DNA of 64,000 bases from Aequorivita echinoideorum (GTDB taxonomy: Bacteria; Bacteroidota; Bacteroidia; Flavobacteriales; Flavobacteriaceae), in contig NZ_JAHCTB010000002.1 in the NCBI RefSeq assembly GCF_018476645.1, positions 434,001-498,000 on the forward strand, given 5' to 3'. The stretch's first letter is position 1; each line of letters opens with the position of its first letter. Of this stretch, positions 54,487-63,535 are shown piece by piece. The notes under the pieces are model-generated. The model had not been told where the DNA came from. It saw only the letters and a program-made list of their open reading frames with translations, and searched no databases. A program made the position numbers and the translations under genes.

Positions 54487-55362
54487 TTATTTTTCGTTTG
54501 CAAAGCGTTTATTGGTTCTTTGCAAGATTCGATTTTCTTTATAATCTATCCATTTTTGCCCAAAACTTTTTCGCATGACGTTTTCAAAATTGCGCATAAA
54601 AAGGACGTTTGAAAGCATTTTTGCAAAGCGGCCGAAATTTCTTGGAAAAGCCCGAAGTGTCATTGAAAAACCTCCATCTAAATATTTTATGTAATGCCAG
54701 TAACCACTGGGCATGTAAAGTGCATCGCCGTGTTTCATGATGACTTCAAGACCGTGCAAATGGGCAAGTGCCGGGAATTTATCAAAATCTGGATTATCCA
54801 AGTCTATAGTTTCCAAATTATGTACTGAATAGGGCACTCTGTAAAGATTTTTAGTTTGTTGGGGAGGAAAAAGCATCACGCTTTTGGTGCCGTGAAAATG
54901 AAAATGGACCAAATCTGCCAAGTCCATATCGTAATGCGGCAAAACCTTTGAACCCTCACCACCAAAAAAAAGCACCGGCAATCGTTTAAAAAATTTCAAC
55001 CCAATATCTGGGTATTCAAAATCCTTTGCGAGTTCCGGCAATCTTGCCTTTAAATCGAAAAAGAAAATGCGCAGGTCTGTAGACTGTGATTTAAGAATTT
55101 CAATATAATCGCGAAGTTTCATTTTTTTCACCGGCTCAGCAGAATATTGCTTTCCCTTAGTAGGTTCATTGTTATAAAGCGGTACCACCTGCTCCCCGGC
55201 ATTTTTTTGGATATAATCTAAATTCCATTTTGCGAAAGCATCCCAGTTTTCCGTCAAACCTTCAATCAGCACAGGCTTTTGCGGCTTGTAATACTTCGCA
55301 ATAAAATCTTTTTTTGAAATGTATTGCACTCTTTCTATTGGGGAAGTTTTAATAGTTGCCAT
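54487..55362 (-). CDS. Cupin-8/JmjC-like Fe(II)/2-oxoglutarate-type protein
   Basis: A 291-residue protein of the cupin_8 (JmjC/FIH-like) family. It begins with the fold's usual entry (FIAKYYKPQKPVLIEGLTEN). The iron facial triad is visible as H143-x-D145 in LPHYDMDLAD and H223 in SGYWHYIKYLDGG. A cation-binding stretch lies between them (HFHFHGTKSVMLFPPQQ). Such proteins hydroxylate small molecules or protein side chains. In a pigment cluster it may hydroxylate the aromatic ring or chain, but the substrate is unknown. It lies 8 nt before the C45 gene and 11 nt after the FAD enzyme. Confidence 0.85.
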   Translation of the reverse strand: MATIKTSPIERVQYISKKDFIAKYYKPQKPVLIEGLTENWDAFAKWNLDYIQKNAGEQVVPLYNNEPTKGKQYSAEPVKKMKLRDYIEILKSQSTDLRIFFFDLKARLPELAKDFEYPDIGLKFFKRLPVLFFGGEGSKVLPHYDMDLADLVHFHFHGTKSVMLFPPQQTKNLYRVPYSVHNLETIDLDNPDFDKFPALAHLHGLEVIMKHGDALYMPSGYWHYIKYLDGGFSMTLRAFPRNFGRFAKMLSNVLFMRNFENVMRKSFGQKWIDYKENRILQRTNKRFANEK

Positions 55363-55373
55363 AAACCTAAATA

Positions 55374-56915
55374 TTATTGCACAGTCTCTTTTTTGTTGGC
55401 TTCCAAAATTTTATCCAATAGATATTCGCTCCCCAATATTTCTGAACAGGTTAGCACACCACCAATGGTAACGCCCAAAATTCCGTGCATGTTCAAACTT
55501 TGGCCGGTTAAATAAAGATTTTCAATTTTTGTACGTGGGGAAATGTTGGATTTCAGCGGATTGTCCGCATCTTTTACATAGCCGTACATCGCTCCGTCTT
55601 CACTGCCTATATAATCGCGGTAAGACAGCGGTGTGGAAGAATAAACGGCTTTGATGCAATCCCGGATTTTTGGGAATTTTTTCTCCAATTCCCTCAAAAA
55701 TATTTCAGTTTTTTCAGCCTTAAACTCTTCATACGTTTGTCCACGATCATTCTTTTTTGCAGCTGTATTGTGCGTATTTGCCCAATGCAAAACTTCATCA
55801 AAACGCATATAGGTAATTGCCGTGAGAGTATCGCCAAAACGCTCGTTATATTTCTTTATTCCCATTGAAACCATATAGTTCTCGGGCCAACTTTCCTGTG
55901 AATAATTTTGGGCATCCCAAATGTTATTGGAATCTTTAAAATGGTAATAATTGTAATTCAAATATTTAAAGCTATCGGGCTTCAAAACCAAATATAGACT
56001 GAAGGCCGAAATGGTATTTTCAATCTGTTGAACACGCGCTGTGTAGGATTTGCGAAAGTGTTCCACACCGGCAAGCTGTAGCGTAATTTTAGGATCAATG
56101 TTCGAAATAAAAATAGCGCCTTCAAAACTTTTACCCGACTCCGTGCGAACGGATTTTACTTTGTTATTTTCAATATCTATTGATGTAACTTCGTGGCGTT
56201 TGTAGGCTTTTCCGCCGTTTTCACGCAAGCGTTTTAAAAGAGTTTTGGTTATTTGGCTCCCCCCGTTTACGCATCTATAGGCACTTTCAATATAGGAATT
56301 TACCGAGAGTGCATGCACATAAAATGGCGTGCGGTGGCCATCGCCCGCATATAGTAGATTGCTGCCGCCAAGGACCGCGCGGAGCTTTTGATTTTCGGTG
56401 ATGGAATCTATATAATCTTTGGCCTTCAATTCAAAAAGCGAAGTATTATCGTAATACGGTTTTCCGGAACCCAATCTGTAGAGCGGAAAGCTATTGCACG
56501 TTTCCCGTAGTTTTTCGCAGTATGAACGGATTGCCTTTTCTTCCTTGGGAAAATCTATAACGAGTTTTTCAATGAAATTTTCGTATCCCTGAGCGTGCCT
56601 GTATTCTTTTTTATCATCATCAAAAGTTATTCTGTCAAAGCCATTTTCGTCCAGTTTTTTTAGTCGGAGGTCATCGTAAATTCCTAAATACGTGAAAAAT
56701 TTATAGAGATTTTGCCCTTCGGAAAGTCCGCCGATGTAATGTACCCCGGTATCAAAAATTGTTTTATCTCTCGAAAAAGTTTGAAGATTGCCGCCAAATT
56801 GATTGTTCTTTTCAAGCACACAAACGCTGTAACCTTCCTTGGCGAGAATTATGGCCGAAACCAATCCACCCAGGCCGCTGCCAATAATTACAACATCGTA
56901 TTTTTCTTTCATCAT
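55374..56915 (-). CDS. FAD-dependent phytoene-desaturase/carotenoid-isomerase-like oxidoreductase
   Basis: The 513-residue protein has the Rossmann FAD motif IGSGLGGLVSAIILAKEGYS with a following ENNQFGG, and a C-terminal FAD loop (ENLYLTGQSLNMHGILGVTI). It resembles CrtI/CrtISO and RetSat enzymes, which desaturate, saturate or isomerise polyenes. Such genes recur in flexirubin clusters, where the polyene chain would be the substrate. The start ATGATG overlaps the stop of the MMPL gene by four bases (ATGA), which gives coupling. Both FAD loops are intact. Confidence 0.88.
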   Translation of the reverse strand: MMKEKYDVVIIGSGLGGLVSAIILAKEGYSVCVLEKNNQFGGNLQTFSRDKTIFDTGVHYIGGLSEGQNLYKFFTYLGIYDDLRLKKLDENGFDRITFDDDKKEYRHAQGYENFIEKLVIDFPKEEKAIRSYCEKLRETCNSFPLYRLGSGKPYYDNTSLFELKAKDYIDSITENQKLRAVLGGSNLLYAGDGHRTPFYVHALSVNSYIESAYRCVNGGSQITKTLLKRLRENGGKAYKRHEVTSIDIENNKVKSVRTESGKSFEGAIFISNIDPKITLQLAGVEHFRKSYTARVQQIENTISAFSLYLVLKPDSFKYLNYNYYHFKDSNNIWDAQNYSQESWPENYMVSMGIKKYNERFGDTLTAITYMRFDEVLHWANTHNTAAKKNDRGQTYEEFKAEKTEIFLRELEKKFPKIRDCIKAVYSSTPLSYRDYIGSEDGAMYGYVKDADNPLKSNISPRTKIENLYLTGQSLNMHGILGVTIGGVLTCSEILGSEYLLDKILEANKKETVQ

Positions 56916-59900
56916 TTCTGAAATTCAGCGCGTTTGAAAATTTTGATTTTAGCCGCTTCCGTTACTTTCTGAAAGCCGAAAGTACTGAAAATTTCATGTT
57001 TTGCCACGGCTTCTTCGCCCAATAAAATGATGGTTGACACCGAAAATTCCCCAAAGAAATTTTCTGGTACATTTGAAATTTGCCCGCTTTCCAAAATCAA
57101 ATAATCTATTTTCTCTTTTGCTATTTCTGAACTATTTGAAACGAAATGCAAATTTTTGGATTGTTCCGTTAAAAATGAATTTTGTAGAATTTGATGTGTT
57201 TTGTCATCAGTTATTTTACTGAAGATTTTACGATCCGGACCATCCAAAATCATCAAAAAATCCAATTCGCCGCAATCATCAGCGAGATTTATAATGGTTG
57301 AATCTGGCTTTAGCTCAGAAATAATTTTGTGATATAATTCCCCATTTATCCGAAGCTTATTTTTAATGTTTCGGTATAATTTATGGCCTTTGAAGCGATA
57401 CTCTTCTAAAATAATTCGGTGGAAATAATTTATGTCTTCAATGCTTTTTCGCAAGTTTAGAAATTCAGATTTGAAATAACTTCCTACTTTTTTTGCCCGC
57501 TGCGTATAATTTTCACCGAATGATTTATCTTCAAATTTTATTCGGGGCAAGATTTTTACGGTTATGCTTCCGTCCTTTATTATAAAACTTCCTTTTGGCA
57601 AAATTTCAGCATTGCCGTGAATTAAAACGGGTAAAATATCGAGACCAAACTTTTCTGCCAGAAAAAAGGCTCCTTTGTGAAAACGCCTTATTTTATGGGT
57701 GGCACTGCGCGACCCCTCCGGAAAAACCATCAATGAAAATCCCTGTTTGATTTTAGCTTCAAGATGTTCCATACTATTTTCAATACCGCTGGAAACGGGA
57801 TAGAAATCGGCACGCTGCACGGCCTTGCCAAATATGGGCGATTTATAAACCCAATCATTTACCAAAAAACAGATTTTTGGGTGCAACATCCCAATTGCCA
57901 AAATATCTAAAAATGATGTGTGATTGGCAATAATCACCGCCGGTTTTTTAAAATCCTCGTTTTGGGCATTTATCACGGTTTTCTTCACAAATGGATTTGT
58001 GTACAATACGGATTTCATATAAACCGAAATCATTTTATGGAAGCGTAACATTTTTGCCTTTTTGCTTCGAGGTGATAGCGGCATTAAAATAATACTGTAT
58101 AGCGATAATGCCAATCCCCCAATTCCGAAATAGGCGAACGAAAAACTGGAATTCAGAAACATGCGCGGTGTAACGGGACGCCTTTTTTTGCTTCCCATAA
58201 AAAACGAAAAAAGAATGGGCTGCAACGTAAACGCCAGCATCATCGCCGAAAAAATCCCAATGATAGAAACGATTGAAATAGAATAGAGCGCTGGATGTTT
58301 CGCAAAAATCAAAACCCCCACGCCAAGAATTGTAGTCAATACCGAAAGAATAATGGATGTTTTGTGCGTGTTTACCAATTTCTCTCCCGTGCGCAATTCC
58401 TTCAGCAAACCTTTAGTCATAAAGATGCTGTAATCCACACCCAATCCAAAAATAAATGTGCTGATAATGATATTGAAAATATTGAATTCAAGTTGAACAA
58501 TACCCATAATCCCAACGGTTAAAAACCAAGTGAGAAATATGGGAACGGCCGTTACGATCGTGAGAGAGATACTTCTGAAAAAGAATAAAAGAACCAAAAG
58601 AACTGCGATAAAACAATACCCTATTAAAGCGTTGAAATCATTCTTGAGGTTGCCCAAAAAACGTTCATTCATTTGTTGTCGATCAATTACAACGGTGTTC
58701 GGCGTGTTTTGAAACGCATTTATTATTTGCTGTGAATTGGAGTTATCATTCAATTTTACCAAAGTAGTAATGGTTGTAAAATCTGCTTCAGTGGCAATGT
58801 AATCTTCCAAAAGCATTGAAGGGATTTTTTGGTAATCTTCGGGCTTTAACGTTTGAAAATCTGTTTCCAAAAATGTATAAAACTCCTGAAAAGTCGCAGG
58901 CTTAAAACCCAGTCGCGCGCTAGATTCCATCAGAAATTTTTGGGTACTATCAATTCTATTTTTTGTCCAAAATTGTTTCCAGTTTTCTATACTTTTCCGC
59001 TGGTCGCGCTGCGAATGAACCAGCGCGCCGATGGAACTGAAGCTTTGGATTTCATTGTTATTTTTTAATTGCTGAAGTCTGTCAAAAATGGAATCGTTCA
59101 ATTGCAGTGTGCCTTCCACCGATTTGCCATACGTTGCCACATAAAGCGATTTTGAAGAAACATCAGTCAGTGAATCCAGATTTTTCATCGCCAATTTCAA
59201 TGCTGAAGATTCATAATTCAATTTTGACAAATCCTTTTCAAAAACCACACGATGGTACGTAAAACCACTTATTGCGAGAAGCAAAACCAAAAACCCCACC
59301 AGCCATTTGTTTCTTTGGAAATTATATGCTGCAATTTTATCCAGAAACGTGATTTGCTGTTTTCTGCTCAGTTCATTTTTGTAAACTATAGGAATAAAAA
59401 TGAGTGCAAAAATCGAAGCCCCCAAAACACTGATTGCGGCAAAAATCCCCAGATCCTGTAGAGCTTGCGATTCTAAAAAAAGTAAACATAAAAAAGCAAT
59501 TGCGGTGGTGAAACTACTCATTAAAATGGGCTGTGACACATCTTTGTACAGAGTTTCCGTACGTTCATTGTTGCGGATATGCGTTAAAATATGCAAGGAA
59601 TAATCCAGCGTAACTCCCAATAATACCGAACCAATTCCCAATGAAATTGCTGAAATTTCACCCCGAAGCAAAAACAAAATAGCAATGGCCAAAAGAGCGC
59701 CAACCGCGGTGGGAACGAACAGAATTACGGGAACCAATATATTTCGGTAGAAGAAAATGAACAGCAAAAGCAATACACTTAGGGCAATTGCAACGGTAAA
59801 TTGGATATCCCGTTTAATTTGTTTTGCGTTGGCCACAGCTATAAGCGCTGCTCCGTAATATTCAACGGCTACTTTTTTATCAAATTTACTATTGAATTCT

Positions 59901-60610
59901 TTTTTTAATTCATAAAGATATTCAGCAAAAGCAGCGTTTTCTGCGGTTTCACTACTGGCAAATTGTGGCGTAATGAACAATAATATGTGCTTTTCATCTT
60001 TACTTACCAAAAATCCATCTTTCAAAAAGAAATCCTCGGCAACGCCCAATTGGCGCAACTTTTCCAAACCTATAAATGATAGCCCAAGCGGATCGCGTAA
60101 AATCGTTTTCTTGGAAACTATACCCGAAGGCGAGATAAGATTTCTATAATTTGCCTGAGTAATGGCATCAATACTGTCCTTTTTTAGCCTTTGCGATACA
60201 TTTTCGTAATCAGTTTCATTCAAAAAAAGTGGTAAATTTTGGTACACAAAATCCATAGTATTCTGCATATCCTCATCGCGAACTCTTCCGCGTACGTTTT
60301 TCACATACGCAGCCGCATTTGTTTCAAGACTATCCAAAAATTCTGAAGCAAAATCAACTAAATCCGTAACATTGCCCGTGTCCTTACGGGAGATATTCAC
60401 AATAATCTTATCGGTAAAATTTACGCTGTTCAATACCCGATGCAAATTTCTATTTTCGCTATTCACAGGTATTAACTTCGAAATGTCTTCTTCAAATTTG
60501 ATTTTGGTGACTAGAAAAATCAGAAAAACTAAAAGAAGGGAAAACGCAGTGACGGCTAAAATCCTGTTTTTTAGAATAGATTTATATATTTTGAAAAAAA
60601 AGCTACCCAT
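56912..60610 (-). CDS. MMPL/RND exporter fused to a 1-acylglycerol-3-phosphate-type acyltransferase and a methyltransferase-like tail
   Basis: A 1232-residue protein. The first ~860 residues form an RND-type exporter with about twelve helices in two halves, each with a large periplasmic loop. Helix-rich regions contain GIGSVLLGVTLDYSLHI and FIFGLGVDYSIFMTKGL (the paired GxxxDY motifs). Residues ~880-1060 are a PlsC-like acyltransferase with NHTSFLD near 897 and FPEGSRS near 960. Residues ~1070-1232 look like a class I methyltransferase fold with a worn glycine motif (INLADDCGELDF). The ATG at 60610 is chosen over 60682 because it gives an 8-nt overlap with the GT gene. It probably moves and esterifies the pigment lipid. 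Confidence 0.9.
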   Translation of the reverse strand: MGSFFFKIYKSILKNRILAVTAFSLLLVFLIFLVTKIKFEEDISKLIPVNSENRNLHRVLNSVNFTDKIIVNISRKDTGNVTDLVDFASEFLDSLETNAAAYVKNVRGRVRDEDMQNTMDFVYQNLPLFLNETDYENVSQRLKKDSIDAITQANYRNLISPSGIVSKKTILRDPLGLSFIGLEKLRQLGVAEDFFLKDGFLVSKDEKHILLFITPQFASSETAENAAFAEYLYELKKEFNSKFDKKVAVEYYGAALIAVANAKQIKRDIQFTVAIALSVLLLLFIFFYRNILVPVILFVPTAVGALLAIAILFLLRGEISAISLGIGSVLLGVTLDYSLHILTHIRNNERTETLYKDVSQPILMSSFTTAIAFLCLLFLESQALQDLGIFAAISVLGASIFALIFIPIVYKNELSRKQQITFLDKIAAYNFQRNKWLVGFLVLLLAISGFTYHRVVFEKDLSKLNYESSALKLAMKNLDSLTDVSSKSLYVATYGKSVEGTLQLNDSIFDRLQQLKNNNEIQSFSSIGALVHSQRDQRKSIENWKQFWTKNRIDSTQKFLMESSARLGFKPATFQEFYTFLETDFQTLKPEDYQKIPSMLLEDYIATEADFTTITTLVKLNDNSNSQQIINAFQNTPNTVVIDRQQMNERFLGNLKNDFNALIGYCFIAVLLVLLFFFRSISLTIVTAVPIFLTWFLTVGIMGIVQLEFNIFNIIISTFIFGLGVDYSIFMTKGLLKELRTGEKLVNTHKTSIILSVLTTILGVGVLIFAKHPALYSISIVSIIGIFSAMMLAFTLQPILFSFFMGSKKRRPVTPRMFLNSSFSFAYFGIGGLALSLYSIILMPLSPRSKKAKMLRFHKMISVYMKSVLYTNPFVKKTVINAQNEDFKKPAVIIANHTSFLDILAIGMLHPKICFLVNDWVYKSPIFGKAVQRADFYPVSSGIENSMEHLEAKIKQGFSLMVFPEGSRSATHKIRRFHKGAFFLAEKFGLDILPVLIHGNAEILPKGSFIIKDGSITVKILPRIKFEDKSFGENYTQRAKKVGSYFKSEFLNLRKSIEDINYFHRIILEEYRFKGHKLYRNIKNKLRINGELYHKIISELKPDSTIINLADDCGELDFLMILDGPDRKIFSKITDDKTHQILQNSFLTEQSKNLHFVSNSSEIAKEKIDYLILESGQISNVPENFFGEFSVSTIILLGEEAVAKHEIFSTFGFQKVTEAAKIKIFKRAEFQK

Positions 60611-61793
60611 TGCTGCCAATTTTTTTTCGTGCCGTATATGAAAAGAAAATATAGCCCAAAAAACCAAATAATGTTGCGCCAATTATTGATAAACAAATAC
60701 TTCCAATAATATAGGCTTTCAGATTTTTCAATAGTTCGAAATTTTGTATTCCCGTGAATGGGGTGCTCATCTCAGTGCCTAAAATGAAATTCCCTATTTG
60801 AAGGCTTACCAAAATAACAAATGGAACCATAGGCCCCAAACTTATATTGCTGAATGCAAATGAAATAATTTTATTTAAGCGAAAAACCATCGCCAAAAAA
60901 ACCACAATGAGGTTGTGAAATCCCCAAAATGGCGAAAAACCAACAAAAATGCCCAACGCTACGGACAATGCCTTTTTTATCGGCGGGTCTTCGCTTCCCA
61001 ATAAATCTTCTCGCAAAAATTTTTTGAAACCCTTTTGTCTGAATTTTTTAATAAAATTTAGAGGTTTCACGTACAGAAAAGTTAGCGCGACAAAGTAGGT
61101 ATTAAGAATGCTAATACGTGTAAAATCCTTGAACGGCCGGAAGTGCGACACGCGATCTTCCAACTCGTAATGTATTTGTATTGGTACATTTTTTACTTCT
61201 ATCCCGCTCCAGGCAGCTTTTACAATAGCCTCAATTTCAAATTCAAATTTGTTCGTATAAAATTTGAGCTCCTTCATCGCAAAAAGTGGATACAATCTAA
61301 AGCCGGATTGCGTATCCTGCAACCAAATTCCAGTTTCCACCCAAAACCAAAAGTTTGAAAATTTATTGCCAAAACTACTTTTTTTGGGAATTCCAGCCTG
61401 TTCCATATTCCGTGAGCCGATTAATAACGTAGCGGGATTTTCCTGTTTTTGCAGCGCAGTTATAAATTGTGGAATATCCTCGGGAAAATGCTGCCCATCA
61501 CTATCTATGGTCAAAGCATAATCAAAACCCAGATTTTCCGCATGTTTAAAAGCTTCACGAAGCGCTTTTCCCTTTCCCTTATTTTCTGAAAAATGGATTT
61601 GTTGAATCTGTTGATATTTTTGAAGAATATGCGCCGTTGTGTCCGTGGAACCATCATTCACAACAATAATGTCTTTCGAAAATCGCAAAACCCCATCCAG
61701 CACCCGTTGAAGGGTTTTGTCATTATTGTAGGTGGGAACAATTACGCAGCATTTGAGATTTTTAAGTTTTTTGGGAAAAGAAATTTGTTCCAT
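60603..61793 (-). CDS. Glycosyltransferase family 2 with DUF2062 membrane domain
   Basis: A 396-residue protein. The N-terminal GT2 domain has CCVIVPTYNNDKTLQRVL, the nucleotide motif VVNDGSTD and the DxD-like LTIDSDGQHFPED. The C-terminal part is a DUF2062 membrane domain (about residues 265-390; VGFSPFWGFHNLIVVFLAMV). It resembles polyprenyl-phosphate or lipid glycosyltransferases found in aryl-polyene clusters, placed at the membrane to transfer sugar to a lipid acceptor. The start is 138 nt upstream of the next gene with no perfect promoter box, so it may be the first gene of a downstream unit. It overlaps the MMPL gene by 8 nt. Confidence 0.88.
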   Translation of the reverse strand: MEQISFPKKLKNLKCCVIVPTYNNDKTLQRVLDGVLRFSKDIIVVNDGSTDTTAHILQKYQQIQQIHFSENKGKGKALREAFKHAENLGFDYALTIDSDGQHFPEDIPQFITALQKQENPATLLIGSRNMEQAGIPKKSSFGNKFSNFWFWVETGIWLQDTQSGFRLYPLFAMKELKFYTNKFEFEIEAIVKAAWSGIEVKNVPIQIHYELEDRVSHFRPFKDFTRISILNTYFVALTFLYVKPLNFIKKFRQKGFKKFLREDLLGSEDPPIKKALSVALGIFVGFSPFWGFHNLIVVFLAMVFRLNKIISFAFSNISLGPMVPFVILVSLQIGNFILGTEMSTPFTGIQNFELLKNLKAYIIGSICLSIIGATLFGFLGYIFFSYTARKKIGSNG

Positions 61794-61931
61794 TTGGGTG
61801 CTTTTTCCAATGCTTCCAAAGAAAGTTTGGTGATGTAAAGTAAAAACTTAAACCTATTTAAACTGCGAATTTTCTGAAAAATATTCTTCTGATTTTAATT
61901 TTGAAGATTTATAGATTCAGCAAAAAGATTA

Positions 61932-62300
61932 TTATGAAATAATTGTAAAAGTCGCATTCAATTTTAGAGCAACGGTATCGTCAAAAGTGGTAATATTCTT
62001 AATTTTTATCAATTTACTTTCTTCAAGTATTTCAATATTCACAAGCAATTTGGGATTTTTTTCGGGATTGATCAACGCCAAAAATTTTACATTGGTTGAA
62101 GTTGAAAGCCTTAATTTTTTTCCTACCGCCACTTCGGTCAATTCCTTTAAAATTTGAAGCATACAAACGCCCGGCATTACTGGATTTCCGGGAAAATGTC
62201 CCGAAAAAATGAGATGCTCGGCATTTAAATTAAGATGTACGGAAATTCCGTTCTCTGTTTTTTCTTGTGTCGAAATGGAATATAAATCTTGGAACAGCAT
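61932..62300 (-). CDS. Hotdog-fold 3-hydroxyacyl-ACP dehydratase (FabZ/ApeI-like)
   Basis: A 122-residue single-hotdog protein with the FabZ-type active site HFPGNPVMPGVCMLQIL, which contains the catalytic histidine. It dehydrates 3-hydroxyacyl-carrier-protein intermediates and would make the conjugated double bonds of a polyene chain. An in-frame ATG at 62324 would overlap the upstream gene, so 62300 is chosen, with 1 nt after that stop (TAAAATG). It is short (FabZ is usually about 150 residues), as in ApeI-like members of pigment clusters. Confidence 0.85.
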   Translation of the reverse strand: MLFQDLYSISTQEKTENGISVHLNLNAEHLIFSGHFPGNPVMPGVCMLQILKELTEVAVGKKLRLSTSTNVKFLALINPEKNPKLLVNIEILEESKLIKIKNITTFDDTVALKLNATFTIIS

Positions 62301-62301
62301 T

Positions 62302-62928
62302 TTATTCTTTTTTAAATTTTTCAAGCTCGATACGGAGCTTAAAATTTTCGTGCTGAAGCGTTATGCTTTGGGCAATATTTTCTTCTACAATTTTGAAATC
62401 TATTGTTACTTTTTCCTTCCTTTTTGATGCTTTTACAATTTTTCGCAATCTTCGTGAATCTTTTTCAAAAAAATAAAAGCCAAAATTCTTTCCAATATCG
62501 GTTTTGTAAATGTTTTGCGCTTCGGAATCAAATTCTTCCAAAACTTGAATCTTTTCAGAAATAAGCAGTCGGAAATCTTGTTCCAATGTTTTTACAACCA
62601 ACTTTTTATCCATTTCCGGAATAATGAAATTCTTCTGAAAATTTTCTCCTTCAAAATAAAAATCGAAAAGTTTGCTCCCAAATTCCGTTGTAAAAACAAC
62701 CCGGTGGCTGTCCGAGCCGGTCTTTTTAATAATTAATATGCCACCAAAATTTTTATCGTACAGTGCAATTTTGGCTTTGTAAACATAATCCACCTCAGCA
62801 TTGGAAAAATAAGGATTGCTGATGGTAGGTTGAGCTACAGTAACTTCGCGCAATCCTTCCGTGGTTTTTAACGAACAGCCAGCGGTAACGAGAACAATGA
62901 ATAGGCTAATTGCTAAAAACCGAATCAT
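62302..62928 (-). CDS. Lipoprotein of the pigment cluster, possibly LolB-like in role
   Basis: A 208-residue protein with a lipoprotein signal (MIRFLAISLFIVLVTAGC, cysteine at 18) and a beta-rich mature part (YVYKAKIALYDKNFGGILII, RVVFTTEFGSKLFDFYFEGE). It ends in a Lys/Glu-rich helix. I recognise no named family. Its place directly beside a LolA-like carrier, overlapping it by 23 nt, suggests an outer-membrane acceptor for lipid or lipoprotein cargo, like LolB, but no LolB motif is certain. Such lipoproteins are part of aryl-polyene/flexirubin clusters. Confidence 0.7.
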   Translation of the reverse strand: MIRFLAISLFIVLVTAGCSLKTTEGLREVTVAQPTISNPYFSNAEVDYVYKAKIALYDKNFGGILIIKKTGSDSHRVVFTTEFGSKLFDFYFEGENFQKNFIIPEMDKKLVVKTLEQDFRLLISEKIQVLEEFDSEAQNIYKTDIGKNFGFYFFEKDSRRLRKIVKASKRKEKVTIDFKIVEENIAQSITLQHENFKLRIELEKFKKE

Positions 62929-63535
62929 CGATGGGAACGTTTAACTGCCTATTTTTAAAAATAATCTGGGTAAAATCCTTTGACGGCTCCACCATTTTTA
63001 CTTCAAAAACCTGTGCGTTTTCTTTATTGAAAAACAATTCAAAGGAAGCGATGTATTCAACCAATTTTTTATCTTTTGGAATAAATACAGCCTTGTAAAA
63101 CTGGGGACTTTCAAAGAAAGAAATTTCAAAATCCGCATCGCTGAACATATTTCCCCTAACACTATTGACAATAAGTTCATTCAGTTTTTGAAAAAGTTTG
63201 CTGCTGCCAATATCGACCTTGCTTTTAGTGCCACCATGGTTGATGAGCAATTGATCCTCCTTAAAAATCACACTATATTTATAGGGATTTGTATATTCCC
63301 ATTTTACCAAATTCGGCGATTTATAGGCCATTTTTCCCGAAGTTTTTACATCATCCGCCAAAAAATCGAGATGTTTTAATTGGATAAAATCAGCTTTAAT
63401 GGTTTTGGTTTTCTTGGCCTCAGCAATTACTTTTTCCTTGAATTTTGCTACCTCAGCACCATCCAAAATTGATTCTTGGGAATGTAAAGAAAGCGCAAAA
63501 CTGAAAAAAAATATCAAAAATAAAATGTTACGCAT
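62906..63535 (-). CDS. LolA-like outer-membrane lipoprotein carrier
   Basis: A 209-residue periplasmic protein with a signal peptide (MRNILFLIFFFSFALSLHSQ) and an LolA/LolB fold: KTIKADFIQLKHLDFLADDV, then GKMAYKSPNLVKWEYTNPYK, VIFKEDQLLINHGGTKS, and a C-terminal strand QIIFKNRQLNVPIDDSVF. The ATG at 63535 is preferred over 63544 because it gives an 8-nt overlap with the deacetylase stop codon. It probably ferries hydrophobic cargo across the periplasm. In a pigment cluster this may be the pigment lipid itself, while a housekeeping LolA would exist elsewhere. Confidence 0.85.
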   Translation of the reverse strand: MRNILFLIFFFSFALSLHSQESILDGAEVAKFKEKVIAEAKKTKTIKADFIQLKHLDFLADDVKTSGKMAYKSPNLVKWEYTNPYKYSVIFKEDQLLINHGGTKSKVDIGSSKLFQKLNELIVNSVRGNMFSDADFEISFFESPQFYKAVFIPKDKKLVEYIASFELFFNKENAQVFEVKMVEPSKDFTQIIFKNRQLNVPIDDSVFSN

